DNA of 64,000 bases from CBDIDH01 sp965277595 (GTDB lineage Bacteria; Planctomycetota; Planctomycetia; Isosphaerales; Isosphaeraceae), in NCBI GenBank assembly GCA_965277595.1, contig CBDIDH010000002.1:1-64000 (forward strand), written 5' to 3'. Below the pieces are notes generated by a model. That model did no database searches, was not told the DNA's origin, and saw only the letters and a list, made by a program, of their open reading frames with translations. The translations under genes were made by a program, and so were the position numbers. Shown in pieces: positions 1 through 6,945 of the stretch. How positions within the stretch are numbered: the stretch's first letter is position 1; every line of letters begins with the position of its first letter.

Positions 1-1
1 G

Positions 2-31
2 GAAGCAATCAACCCGATGACTCCCAGATGA
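2..31 (+). CDS. 3' end of an unidentified upstream gene (partial)
   Basis: An open frame entering from the left edge ends EAINPMTPR-stop, with TGA at 29-31 overlapping the ATG at 28 of the next gene. This ATGA overlap is the same coupling seen at most junctions of this gene string, which is why this frame is preferred over the others. Too little is visible to assign a function. Confidence 0.4.
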   Translation, partial: EAINPMTPR

Positions 32-390
32 TCGAAGCCGAGCAATGCGCACAGATCATGGAAGCCGAGCGCGACGAGATCCGCGAAGAGATTCGATGGA
101 TCACGACCGCCATTCCCGCTGGCGCCAACTCTGTGGCCGCTTCTTACGAATCAGTGCGATGGCGGTCGATGGACGCAGACTCGGCCTATCTGTCAGTCGC
201 TCGTGTCGATTCGCTTACCGAGAACGGCGGCGTGATTACCTGCGACATCCTCGGCGAATCCTCGGTTCGATCGCCGAAAGTTGTCGTATTTCGCAGCAGC
301 TACGGCCCCGGCTACTGGCCTCCCCGCATCGGGGACGTGATTGGTGAAGCCAGGGACGGTTCTTACCGTCTGGAGGCGCGACCGCGATGA
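28..390 (+). CDS. Hypothetical protein of integrated element
   Basis: A 120-residue protein starting at ATG 28. The frame also stays open to the window edge, so an earlier start cannot be excluded. Residues 1-35 are acidic and helical, with EAE/ERDE repeats. The rest looks like a small beta-rich domain ending in a basic tail, EARPR. I recognise no family. Its stop (TGA 388-390) overlaps the ATG of the next gene at 387, so the two are probably translationally coupled. It belongs to a plus-strand string of phage-like genes ending at the integrase. Confidence 0.6.
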   Translation: MIEAEQCAQIMEAERDEIREEIRWITTAIPAGANSVAASYESVRWRSMDADSAYLSVARVDSLTENGGVITCDILGESSVRSPKVVVFRSSYGPGYWPPRIGDVIGEARDGSYRLEARPR

Positions 391-1418
391 CCGTGAAAGC
401 CCGCCCGATCCTCTTTAGCTCGCCCATGATCCGGGCCATTCTGGAGGGTCGCAAGACAGTAACGCGGCGGGTGATCCGTGGCGTCAACGGACTCGGCGAT
501 GATCTCGACTGGCGGAACATGACAATACATGGACTTGACCGCGTGTTCTTCGAGGACGGATGGGCCGTTTTCGAATATCAGACCGGCATAGCGGACACTG
601 GCCAGGTTCGTTATCCGTGCCCATACGGCAAACCCGGTGATCGGCTCTGGGTACAAGAGACCTGGGGATTTACAGCGGGATGGCCGTTTGGTTTTCAAGA
701 CCAGCACGTAAAAGGCGGTGGCCCGTGGCTGACCGGAGATATGGCCTACCGAGCGGATAACCCTGACGGGAATTGGTGCTGGCGATCATCCACTTGCATG
801 CCCCGCTGGGCCTCCCGGATCACACTGGAGGTGACCGAGGTCAGGGTGGAGCGGCTGCACGAGATCACCGAGGAAGACGCGATCGCGGAAGGCATGAACG
901 TTCGACTTCTGGCCGAGATCACCGCCAAACAAGCGTCGCGCATCGACCCGCCGAATCCGCATTGGATTCACGGCTTGGATGACGATGCTCGCACCTACTG
1001 CCGTCCTTGCGCCCTGAAACGAGTGAAACATCTCCGTGCCAGTGAGCCTGATTCCCCGGCTGAGCTCGATGGCGGCTTTATGTGTGAAGAAGACCGCCCA
1101 ATCTTTTGTGAGTCGTGCGAGAGAATGCTGGACTACACTCTCACGGATTATGGAGTCGACTGCGAACTTGAATGGATGTTCGCTGACGGGATCACCCAAT
1201 CCCCCGCTGATGCCTACAGGTTACATCGTGCGCTTGGAGCGGGCGGCAATCCCTATCTGACCGAGAGTTGCGGGGACTTCCCTTACCGCCCTGAACTCAA
1301 GGGCAAAATCGCCCAGCTTTGCTTTCGCACGCTCTGGCACGAACTCAACGGCAAAGCCTACCCCTGGGCCTCGAATCCCTGGGTCTGGAAGATCGCGTTT
1401 CGGAGGATCAAGCCATGA
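387..1418 (+). CDS. ASCH/PUA-like phage protein with cysteine-rich insertion
   Basis: A 343-residue protein. The N-terminus (KARPILFSSPMIRAILEGRK, then TVTRR) and the following YGKPGDRLWVQETW and MPRWASRITLEVTEVRVERL stretches match the ASCH-like proteins common in phages. That fold is related to the PUA RNA-binding domain, so a role in RNA or modified-nucleotide recognition is inferred, not shown. Between about residues 190 and 255 there is an insertion with two Cys pairs (YCRPC and FCESC) and further single cysteines, resembling a zinc ribbon. The C-terminus returns to the family pattern (LWHELNGK, ANPWVWKIAF-like). It starts at ATG 387 inside the previous stop, and its own stop at 1416-1418 overlaps the next ATG. 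Confidence 0.75.
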   Translation: MTVKARPILFSSPMIRAILEGRKTVTRRVIRGVNGLGDDLDWRNMTIHGLDRVFFEDGWAVFEYQTGIADTGQVRYPCPYGKPGDRLWVQETWGFTAGWPFGFQDQHVKGGGPWLTGDMAYRADNPDGNWCWRSSTCMPRWASRITLEVTEVRVERLHEITEEDAIAEGMNVRLLAEITAKQASRIDPPNPHWIHGLDDDARTYCRPCALKRVKHLRASEPDSPAELDGGFMCEEDRPIFCESCERMLDYTLTDYGVDCELEWMFADGITQSPADAYRLHRALGAGGNPYLTESCGDFPYRPELKGKIAQLCFRTLWHELNGKAYPWASNPWVWKIAFRRIKP

Positions 1419-1738
1419 ACATCCCCGAAGTCCACGCCGCCATCGATTACCGAAACAATCCCGAGTTGCGAGTCATTCTGCTTGCTTACTTTGGTCGTAT
1501 CGAGCAACGAGCTATTAACGTGCCCCTTCGCAGCGGGGTCGGTTCATTACTCCTGCCTCGAAAGTCCGTGAGCGATTATGTCCACAAAGACTTACATGCT
1601 GATCCGCTCGACTTCCGAGAGTATGTGATCGAAGAATTTTGGAAATGGATTCGGTTGCGAACGGATAGCCGTGAAAGGTGGGCTCAATCTGCTTTACGTT
1701 ACCTCCAACCGGTGGAAGAAGCGGAGAAAACGATATGA
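1415..1738 (+). CDS. Hypothetical protein of integrated element
   Basis: A 107-residue protein starting at ATG 1415, inside an ATGA overlap with the ASCH-like gene. A GGAGG-type ribosome site lies about 9 bases upstream (1402-1407), which makes 1415 a better start than the in-frame ATG at 1319. The sequence is mixed helical, with an aromatic stretch EEFWKWIRLR near residue 75 and no recognisable motif. Its stop overlaps the ATG of the DUF551 gene at 1735. Function unknown. Confidence 0.6.
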   Translation: MNIPEVHAAIDYRNNPELRVILLAYFGRIEQRAINVPLRSGVGSLLLPRKSVSDYVHKDLHADPLDFREYVIEEFWKWIRLRTDSRERWAQSALRYLQPVEEAEKTI

Positions 1739-2121
1739 CCCCTACCGAAGTCCCCTCCGCCATCGCCCGCCTCAAGGCCGCGATCACCCCCGGCCTCGAT
1801 CCGCTCGGGCAGGGCTATACCGCTCTGGTCGAGAGCCTGGATGTCGCGGTCGTGCTGGGGGAATTGGAGCGGCTGCAAGAGACGGCCCGGTGGATTCCGG
1901 TGGCGGAGCGGTTGCCGGAAAAGGAAGGCAAGTATCTCGTCTGTTGTCCTTCGTTAGACCCCGGTAATCCACCTTTGATGTGCGTGTGGTTTGACCCCGA
2001 TTACGGGTGGTACTCAACGGAAATGTGGGCGAAGGCCGTCACCCACTGGATGCCGCTGCCGGAACCGCCGGGAAGCGAAGGCAACGTGAACCCGCCAAAA
2101 CCCTCTAGGGGAATCCAATGA
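1735..2121 (+). CDS. DUF551 domain protein
   Basis: A 128-residue protein. Residues 45-110 carry the DUF551 pattern: WIPVAERLPEKEGKYLV, then an aromatic middle, then AVTHWMPLPEPP. DUF551 proteins are small phage and prophage proteins of unknown biochemical role. The N-terminal 45 residues are predicted to be helical and are not part of the domain. The start is ATG 1735, overlapping the previous stop by ATGA; an in-frame ATG at 1678 would overlap the preceding gene deeply and is less likely. The stop overlaps the next start at 2118. Confidence 0.8.
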   Translation: MTPTEVPSAIARLKAAITPGLDPLGQGYTALVESLDVAVVLGELERLQETARWIPVAERLPEKEGKYLVCCPSLDPGNPPLMCVWFDPDYGWYSTEMWAKAVTHWMPLPEPPGSEGNVNPPKPSRGIQ

Positions 2122-2582
2122 GCTACCGTGACGAGTTTCGCCGTGGCGTTGATGACGCTACCTGGAGTTTCTGGCGCGTCTTCTGGGCGTTCTCGGGGAT
2201 CTTGATTGTCTTGCTGATCTTTGCGGGCTTGCTCGGATTGGTCGGATGGGCCATCTCGGTTCCCTCCGGGGTCGTTCGTCGCGTCGTCAATCCTGACGCC
2301 ATCGTGCAGAATTATGAGTGGTACGAATCTCAGTACCAGGATATCCAGGCGGCCGACAACCAGATCGCTACAGCCGAACAGGCGGCTGAGCGGTTCAAGA
2401 TGAATGCCGGGCCACGCGAGAACTGGAAGCTCGACGAACGTCAGGAAATGGGTCGCCTCAACGATATTCTTGACGGCCTCAGGTACTACCGATCAAGACT
2501 GGCGGCCGATTACAACGCGAAATCCCGGATGATTTCTCGCTCCATGTGGAAGCGATCCGACCTGCCTTATCGCGTCGACTGA
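2118..2582 (+). CDS. Single-span membrane protein with coiled-coil tail
   Basis: A 154-residue protein with a hydrophobic helix at about residues 22-48 (WAFSGILIVLLIFAGLLGLV), then an amphipathic, charged domain rich in Q, A, E and Y (NYEWYESQYQDIQAADNQIA) that looks like a coiled coil, and a basic C-terminus. The arrangement fits a small phage-borne inner-membrane protein, but no named family is clear. It is coupled to the DUF551 gene by ATGA. The next gene follows after 24 bases and has its own ribosome site. Confidence 0.65.
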   Translation: MSYRDEFRRGVDDATWSFWRVFWAFSGILIVLLIFAGLLGLVGWAISVPSGVVRRVVNPDAIVQNYEWYESQYQDIQAADNQIATAEQAAERFKMNAGPRENWKLDERQEMGRLNDILDGLRYYRSRLAADYNAKSRMISRSMWKRSDLPYRVD

Positions 2583-2606
2583 ATCACATTCCCGAAGGAG
2601 TTTTCC

Positions 2607-3215
2607 TTGAAGACATTCATGCTTCGTCTTGCGTGCGTTTTGCCGTTGATCGCTGTCAGCGGTTGTGATAACGACGCGAACATTGGCGGTACGGTCGTGG
2701 ACGAGTCCAAGGCGACCGAGGCCAATCAACGGTCACTCCGTCAAGCTCACCCTCTTCCGAAACTTGACCATTCGCTCGAACTGGCGAACCTCATCAAACG
2801 CCTGGAACGTATCAACCGATCCAATCGGGTCGCCTACGTCTACTGCCTGTCCTCCGATGGCCATGTCGTGGCGTCGTGGGTCATCAATGGCAAGCTCAGC
2901 AGCCTCAATTCCCTGTTGACCACACCGGAACAGCCGGTCGTGATCCGTAATCCGAGCCATTACGAAGTCCTCGCAATGCCATCTCCGGATTTCGATGGCT
3001 CCTACGGCAAGAATCCCGAAGGGTCGTTTTTCTTTGACGTTCGAGACCAGATGACCGAAATCGTCCTCGCGGGCGGAATCATCATCTGCACCGAGACGCC
3101 GATGAAAATTAATACGCCGATTTCCCTCTCCGTCATTCACGACCCGGAGGAAAAGCGGTCCTTTGAGAAGAACGCCCGCGAGGGCGGAGTGGAAAAGGCG
3201 TCCAGGACTCATTAA
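2607..3215 (+). CDS. Hypothetical lipoprotein of integrated element
   Basis: A 202-residue protein with a classical lipoprotein signal: basic start MKTFMLRL, hydrophobic core, and a lipobox ending VSGC at residue 20, so the mature protein would be lipid-anchored. The start is TTG 2607, placed by a strong AAGGAG site at 2595-2600. The mature part has a beta-rich domain (YVYCLSSDGHVVASWVING) and ends in a charged tail. No family is recognised. A prophage lipoprotein can mediate superinfection exclusion, but nothing in the sequence demonstrates this here. Confidence 0.65.
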   Translation: MKTFMLRLACVLPLIAVSGCDNDANIGGTVVDESKATEANQRSLRQAHPLPKLDHSLELANLIKRLERINRSNRVAYVYCLSSDGHVVASWVINGKLSSLNSLLTTPEQPVVIRNPSHYEVLAMPSPDFDGSYGKNPEGSFFFDVRDQMTEIVLAGGIIICTETPMKINTPISLSVIHDPEEKRSFEKNAREGGVEKASRTH

Positions 3216-3285
3216 TGGGCTCCAGTCGCACCGGCGAGGACAGCACACTCGCCGGTAAGCGAAGGCGAAAGGACAACCCCCTGAC

Positions 3286-3801
3286 ATGCCCTTCCATCAC
3301 CGCCTCGTCTTTCTCGATATCGACGGCTGCTTGAACGACCACGGCTTCGACCCTGACGTTCTCTGCGGTCGCATCGATACCGACAAAGTCCAACGACTCA
3401 ATCGCATCCTTCGGGCTACCGACGCGAAGATCGTTCTCTCCTCCGCCTGGCGCTACATCATTTTCCGCCGTGAGGCCACGCTCTCGGGAATGGAGTGGCT
3501 CTTGCGATCTCACGGCGTTCTCGCCGGTCGACTCATCGGCGCGACCTGGCCGGACACGATGCGACGGGTCGTCTACAACGGCAATCCCGCGACCTGGCCC
3601 ATTGCGAACGAACGGGGCGAACAGATCGCGACATGGCTGAGATTGAACCCCTGGTACAACGCCCACGTCGTTATCGATGACCTGGACCTTGGCATCTCGG
3701 CCGCCGGTCATCCCTTCGTTCAGACCGATGGCAAGATTGGCTTGACGGATGACGACGCCGAGCGGGCGATTGAAATGCTTACGGAAAGGACGGTGATTTG
3801 A
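3286..3801 (+). CDS. HAD-superfamily phosphatase, RNA-repair (Swiss Army Knife) type
   Basis: A 171-residue HAD protein. Motif I is FLDIDGCLN near residue 9 (both Asp present), motif II is VLSSAWR (Ser, near residue 51), and the late acidic motif is VVIDDLD near residue 127. The compact layout without a large cap resembles the HAD domain of Swiss Army Knife RNA-repair proteins, often phage-encoded beside ligases or kinases. A 5'/3' nucleotide or RNA-end phosphatase role is inferred; no RNA ligase is visible in the window. The stop TGA 3799-3801 shares its last A with the next ATG. Confidence 0.75.
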   Translation: MPFHHRLVFLDIDGCLNDHGFDPDVLCGRIDTDKVQRLNRILRATDAKIVLSSAWRYIIFRREATLSGMEWLLRSHGVLAGRLIGATWPDTMRRVVYNGNPATWPIANERGEQIATWLRLNPWYNAHVVIDDLDLGISAAGHPFVQTDGKIGLTDDDAERAIEMLTERTVI

Positions 3802-4271
3802 TGCCACCCGAAGACAACCCGGCTGACGACGTCCAGCCCACGAAAGAGGAGTTGGACGCCGTTTACCCTGACCACGTCCACGACTGGTTCGGACTGTCCT
3901 ACGCCCAGTTCTTGACTGTTCCCCGGCTGGTCATGCAATCGATGCCGCCATCCTGGCAAAAGAAGATGGTCGACCTTCTCAACGAGATGGATGCGACCTT
4001 CGATTGGAGACCCAAGGACGGCGTGTACTGGATTTCGATCGCAAGGGAGCACGACAGGGACTCAGAAGAACCGCCCACATTGGACCCTCCCGATCCGGCG
4101 ATGTGCGATTACCGGCGTGGGAACGTCGAGCATCTCCGAACGAAAGGACTGCACCCCAATGACCCGTCCGCTTCTTCGCTTCGGCCCGGACGACGTGGCA
4201 AGGGCCAACACCCTCTGGAGCGCCAACTGCGGTCCCGTGGCTCTGGCCGCCGCGCTCGGCTTGACGCTTGA
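3801..4271 (+). CDS. Hypothetical protein, 3' end probably altered by a slip
   Basis: A 156-residue frame starting at ATG 3801 (TGATG overlap with the HAD gene). Residues 1-118 look like a normal protein (EELDAVYPDHVHDWFGL, then DGVYWISIAREHD). After residue 119 the frame runs for 113 bases inside the start of the next gene and turns into low-complexity Arg/Ser/Gly text. The junction reads CACCCCAATGACC at about 4153-4163. One extra C would give a stop TGA at the ATGA overlap with the next gene, as at the neighbouring junctions. The real end is therefore probably near 4162. Function unknown. Confidence 0.5.
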   Translation: MPPEDNPADDVQPTKEELDAVYPDHVHDWFGLSYAQFLTVPRLVMQSMPPSWQKKMVDLLNEMDATFDWRPKDGVYWISIAREHDRDSEEPPTLDPPDPAMCDYRRGNVEHLRTKGLHPNDPSASSLRPGRRGKGQHPLERQLRSRGSGRRARLDA

Positions 4272-4668
4272 TGCGGTTCAATCGTTCGTGGGCAGAGACT
4301 TCGAACGCTCCGGCTACATGAACCAACTGGACATGGTCGCCTCGATCCATCGCGCCGGTTTCTCCGCTCGCGAGATCGCGCCGGTTTTTCCACGTCACGG
4401 CGTTGTCCGCATTCAGTGGGGTGGACCCTGGATGCTCCCCGGCGTGCCGTTCGGTTGGAAGTTCAAGCATACGCACTGGATTGCCTCGATTGCCGGTGTT
4501 CCCGATCGGTGGGTCTTCGACGTCAACGCGCCGGACTGGATGCCCTATGAAAAATGGCGCGGGGCGATCGCCCCGGTGATCATGGCCACGGTCGATCGCT
4601 GCGATGGTAAGTTCAATGTGGCGAACTCCTACGAGATCCGAAGGCGGAGAGAGGAGCCACCCCAATGA
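4159..4668 (+). CDS. C39/papain-like cysteine peptidase-fold protein
   Basis: A 169-residue protein starting at ATG 4159. It has the layout of a papain-fold (C39-like) enzyme: NCGPVALAAALG near residue 22 with a candidate nucleophile Cys, a helix, then THWIASIAG with the candidate His near residue 110 and WVFDVNAP with the candidate Asp/Asn. These residues suggest a peptidase or transglutaminase-like fold; the substrate is unknown, and a cell-wall or processing role is only possible. An in-frame start at 3991 is rejected because the extra residues lie over the upstream gene in another frame. The stop overlaps the next ATG. Confidence 0.6.
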   Translation: MTRPLLRFGPDDVARANTLWSANCGPVALAAALGLTLDAVQSFVGRDFERSGYMNQLDMVASIHRAGFSAREIAPVFPRHGVVRIQWGGPWMLPGVPFGWKFKHTHWIASIAGVPDRWVFDVNAPDWMPYEKWRGAIAPVIMATVDRCDGKFNVANSYEIRRRREEPPQ

Positions 4669-5183
4669 CCCAACCCAGCCTCTTCGACGTTACCCTATTC
4701 CAGTCCGCCGCCACGATCAGCGAATGCGGCCTCTACCGCTACGACCTGCGGCGGACCTGGGAGACTGGACCCCATGTCACGTTTCTCATGTTCAATCCCA
4801 GCAGAGCGGACCATGAGGAGGATGATCACACGATTACGAAGTGCATCGGCTTCGCGAAACGCTGGGGCTATTCCGGGATCATCGTAGTCAACCTCTACGC
4901 CTATCGAGCGACCGACGTCCGCGATCTCTGGAAAGCCGCCGATCCGGTTGGACCGCTGAACGACGCCGCGATCGTGACCCATGCGTGTTTCGGCTTAACG
5001 ATTGCCGCCTGGGGAGCCAAGCCGAAGGCCAAGGCGCGGGTCGCCGAGGTCCGCGCCAAGCTCGCCGCCGCCGGTCGTCAACTGCATGTGATCCGCATGA
5101 CGGCGAGCGGACACCCGGAGCATCCGCTAATGCTGCCATACGGACTGAAGCCGTTTCCGATGCCGGAGGATGTTGACCGATGA
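4665..5183 (+). CDS. DUF1643 domain protein
   Basis: A 172-residue protein covering nearly the whole DUF1643 domain: YRYDLRRTW, FLMFNPSRADHEEDD, CIGFAKRWGYSGIIVVNLYA, YRATDVRDLW, VGPLNDAAI, AWGAKPKA, and GHPEHPLMLPYG at the end. This family is widespread in phages and mobile islands. Its conserved polar and aromatic residues look enzymatic, but no reaction is established. It is coupled upstream to the C39-like gene (ATGA at 4665) and downstream to the next gene (ATGA at 5180). Confidence 0.85.
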   Translation: MTQPSLFDVTLFQSAATISECGLYRYDLRRTWETGPHVTFLMFNPSRADHEEDDHTITKCIGFAKRWGYSGIIVVNLYAYRATDVRDLWKAADPVGPLNDAAIVTHACFGLTIAAWGAKPKAKARVAEVRAKLAAAGRQLHVIRMTASGHPEHPLMLPYGLKPFPMPEDVDR

Positions 5184-5566
5184 CCCCCGAACGATGGTCC
5201 GAGATCCAGGCGCAAGATGCCGGTGCCTGGCGCGACGGCTATGACCCCGTGATGGTGGCGGAACTGGTGGCGGAAGTCGAACGGCTGAAGGAGTTGGCGC
5301 GGAACTCCAGCGACTTCACGGCAATGGTGGAGCAGGCGATGGAGACGATCCCCGAAGGGACGTGGATACGGCTCAGTATCAGCAGTGGATCGGCCGCCGT
5401 GTTCTTTGGTGATGGTGAATGCGACGGCGACACGTCGATGACGCCGGGCGGGATTGAAATGGAGTTTCGAGCCGCGATTGAGGCGTGTGGGGAGTTGAGG
5501 GAAGAGGACGAGGAAGAGACCGAGGAAGACGAGGAAGGGGATGAACCCCGGAAAGGTGGTGAGTGA
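5180..5566 (+). CDS. Acidic hypothetical protein of integrated element
   Basis: A 128-residue protein. The N-terminal half is helical (MVAELVAEVERLKELA), the middle has a short beta-like region, and the C-terminus is strongly acidic (GELREEDEEETEEDEEGDE). Acidic tails of this kind occur in phage DNA-mimic or regulatory proteins, but they are not diagnostic and no family is recognised. It starts at ATG 5180 in an ATGA overlap, and its stop TGA 5564-5566 shares an A with the ATG of the ParB-like gene. Confidence 0.6.
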   Translation: MTPERWSEIQAQDAGAWRDGYDPVMVAELVAEVERLKELARNSSDFTAMVEQAMETIPEGTWIRLSISSGSAAVFFGDGECDGDTSMTPGGIEMEFRAAIEACGELREEDEEETEEDEEGDEPRKGGE

Positions 5567-6372
5567 TGGGCGCACCGAAGAAAGAGACGTTCCCGATCCA
5601 GCTCATGAGCCTCAAGGCGATCAAGGTCGATCACGACTTGCAATCGCGGGCCAGGATGAGCCTTGAAGACCAGCGCGACTTTTCGGAAGCCATGCTTCGC
5701 GGTGACCAGTTTCCACCTGTCACATTGTTTTACGACGGCAAGAAATACTGGCTCGCCGATGGGTTCCACCGGCATGCCGCCGCTGTCAAGGCTCGACTCG
5801 ACTCAATCCGCGCGGAGATCAGGATCGGAACGACGCGCGATGCTGCTGTTTTCTCGGCGGGCGCGAACCAGAAGTTCAGCATCAAGAGGAATAATGAGGA
5901 TATCAAAAAAGCGCTGTACATGCTGTTCCGTGACAAAGAATGGTCAACCATGAGCGCGGCTCTTATCGCTAAACATGTCGGCGTTAATTTTGTAACCGTC
6001 CAAAGACACAGGAGTGGCTTCTACGAGTGCGAAGGAGGGGAGCGACCCGCCGTTATTGTCTTTGAACAAGATGGTAAGAAAAGGACTATATGCAGGGATT
6101 TCGTCTTGGAAAATGCGAAAACAGGTGTCAATGCCAAGAGGGAAATTTATGGTCTTCCACGCCAACCAACAACACGCAATCCCGCATTCAATTCGATGTT
6201 GCCTCCGACATCTAAATTGCACTCCGATCTCGACCGCGCCGAAGCCATCGCCGAGGCCCGGCGGATCGGCGAATCGACCCCCGGCAACGGCTGGCGGCGG
6301 TTGCTCTGGCGGCTGGCGGATCTGCTTGAAAACGACACAGCTTCACCCAAAGGAAACCAACCCGATGCCTGA
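5566..6372 (+). CDS. ParB-like nuclease-domain protein
   Basis: A 268-residue protein. Residues 10-85 match the ParB/sulfiredoxin-like fold: LMSLKAIKVDHDLQSR, LRGDQFPPVTLFYDGKKYWLADGFHRHAAA with the GFHR core, then AGANQKFSIKRNN. Residues about 105-150 look like a helix-turn-helix (ALIAKHVGVNFVTVQRHR). ParB-like proteins on mobile elements act in partition, transcription control or as nucleases; which applies is not visible. ATG 5566 is chosen over GTG 5563 because of the TGATG overlap. The middle (about 5870-6220) is clearly more AT-rich than its neighbours, suggesting a different origin. Confidence 0.75.
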   Translation: MGAPKKETFPIQLMSLKAIKVDHDLQSRARMSLEDQRDFSEAMLRGDQFPPVTLFYDGKKYWLADGFHRHAAAVKARLDSIRAEIRIGTTRDAAVFSAGANQKFSIKRNNEDIKKALYMLFRDKEWSTMSAALIAKHVGVNFVTVQRHRSGFYECEGGERPAVIVFEQDGKKRTICRDFVLENAKTGVNAKREIYGLPRQPTTRNPAFNSMLPPTSKLHSDLDRAEAIAEARRIGESTPGNGWRRLLWRLADLLENDTASPKGNQPDA

Positions 6373-6562
6373 CCGACCCCATTTGACATGCAGCCACCCC
6401 GGTTGCGACCGTATGCCAACGCACGTCGCCCACGTTCCACGACCGCCCGACGACAAAGACTACGACGTTCTGTACTGGTGCGCCGAGCACGCGCCCAAGG
6501 GTGCCAGAGATTACATACAGGAGTTGGTGGATCAGGCGCAGGAACTGGACATGGGGTATTGA
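6365..6562 (+). CDS. Small zinc-binding-type protein
   Basis: A 65-residue protein starting at ATG 6365, eight bases inside the ParB-like gene, with an AAAGGAAA ribosome site upstream. It has two metal-ligand pairs, CSHPGC at residues 9-14 and WCAEH at about residues 41-45, spaced like a small zinc ribbon. The C-terminus is a short acidic helix. Such proteins are common in phage genomes and usually have no known role. Confidence 0.65.
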   Translation: MPDRPHLTCSHPGCDRMPTHVAHVPRPPDDKDYDVLYWCAEHAPKGARDYIQELVDQAQELDMGY

Positions 6563-6586
6563 GAATTAGGAAGGAGAACGAGACGA

Positions 6587-6835
6587 ATGAAAGACCGATC
6601 GACGAAATCCAAACCGAAACCCGCCGTCAAGGCATTCCCGGCGCTTCCGCCGGGGTGCGACGCGATGTTGAGCAAGGCGCAAATCTGTTTTGCGATCGGG
6701 GTTTCCCCGCGTACCTTTGATACCATGCTGGCATCGGGAGATTACCCGATCCACGATGCCAAGGTCGGCGCCTTCAAGCGGTGGCATGTCGCCACGCATA
6801 ACGCCTGGCTCGCCAAGACCTGCGGGAAGGGATGA
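6587..6835 (+). CDS. Excisionase-like helix-turn-helix protein
   Basis: An 82-residue basic protein preceded by AAGGAG (6571-6576). Residues 27-60 fit the AlpA/Xis-type MerR-like fold: LSKAQICFAIGVSPRTFDTM, then DYPIHDAKVGAFKRWHVATHNAWLA. Small proteins of this type next to a tyrosine recombinase usually direct excision. The stop TGA 6833-6835 is overlapped by an ATG at 6832, the probable intended start of the integrase, and the integrase reading frame happens to be the same as this gene's. Confidence 0.7.
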   Translation: MKDRSTKSKPKPAVKAFPALPPGCDAMLSKAQICFAIGVSPRTFDTMLASGDYPIHDAKVGAFKRWHVATHNAWLAKTCGKG

Positions 6836-6945
6836 CCGGAACAATTCGGGAGGTGTACCGTTTCGGGAGTCTACAAGCGAAAATCCGACAAGGCCCGAGG
6901 CAAGTCCGGCAAGTGGACGATCTGGTATTACGACGTCAGCGGTAA
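6832..6945 (+). other. Probable original 5' end of integrase gene, out of frame
   Basis: ATG 6832 overlaps the excisionase stop in the ATGA manner used throughout this island and follows GGGAAGGG. It reads MTGTIREVYRFGSL and runs to TAA at 6943-6945, in a different frame from the integrase body. Removing one T from CGTTTCG (6859-6865) would join it to the conserved integrase N-terminus as MTGTIREVYRSGVYKRKSDK. This is inference from the frame arrangement. Confidence 0.45.
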
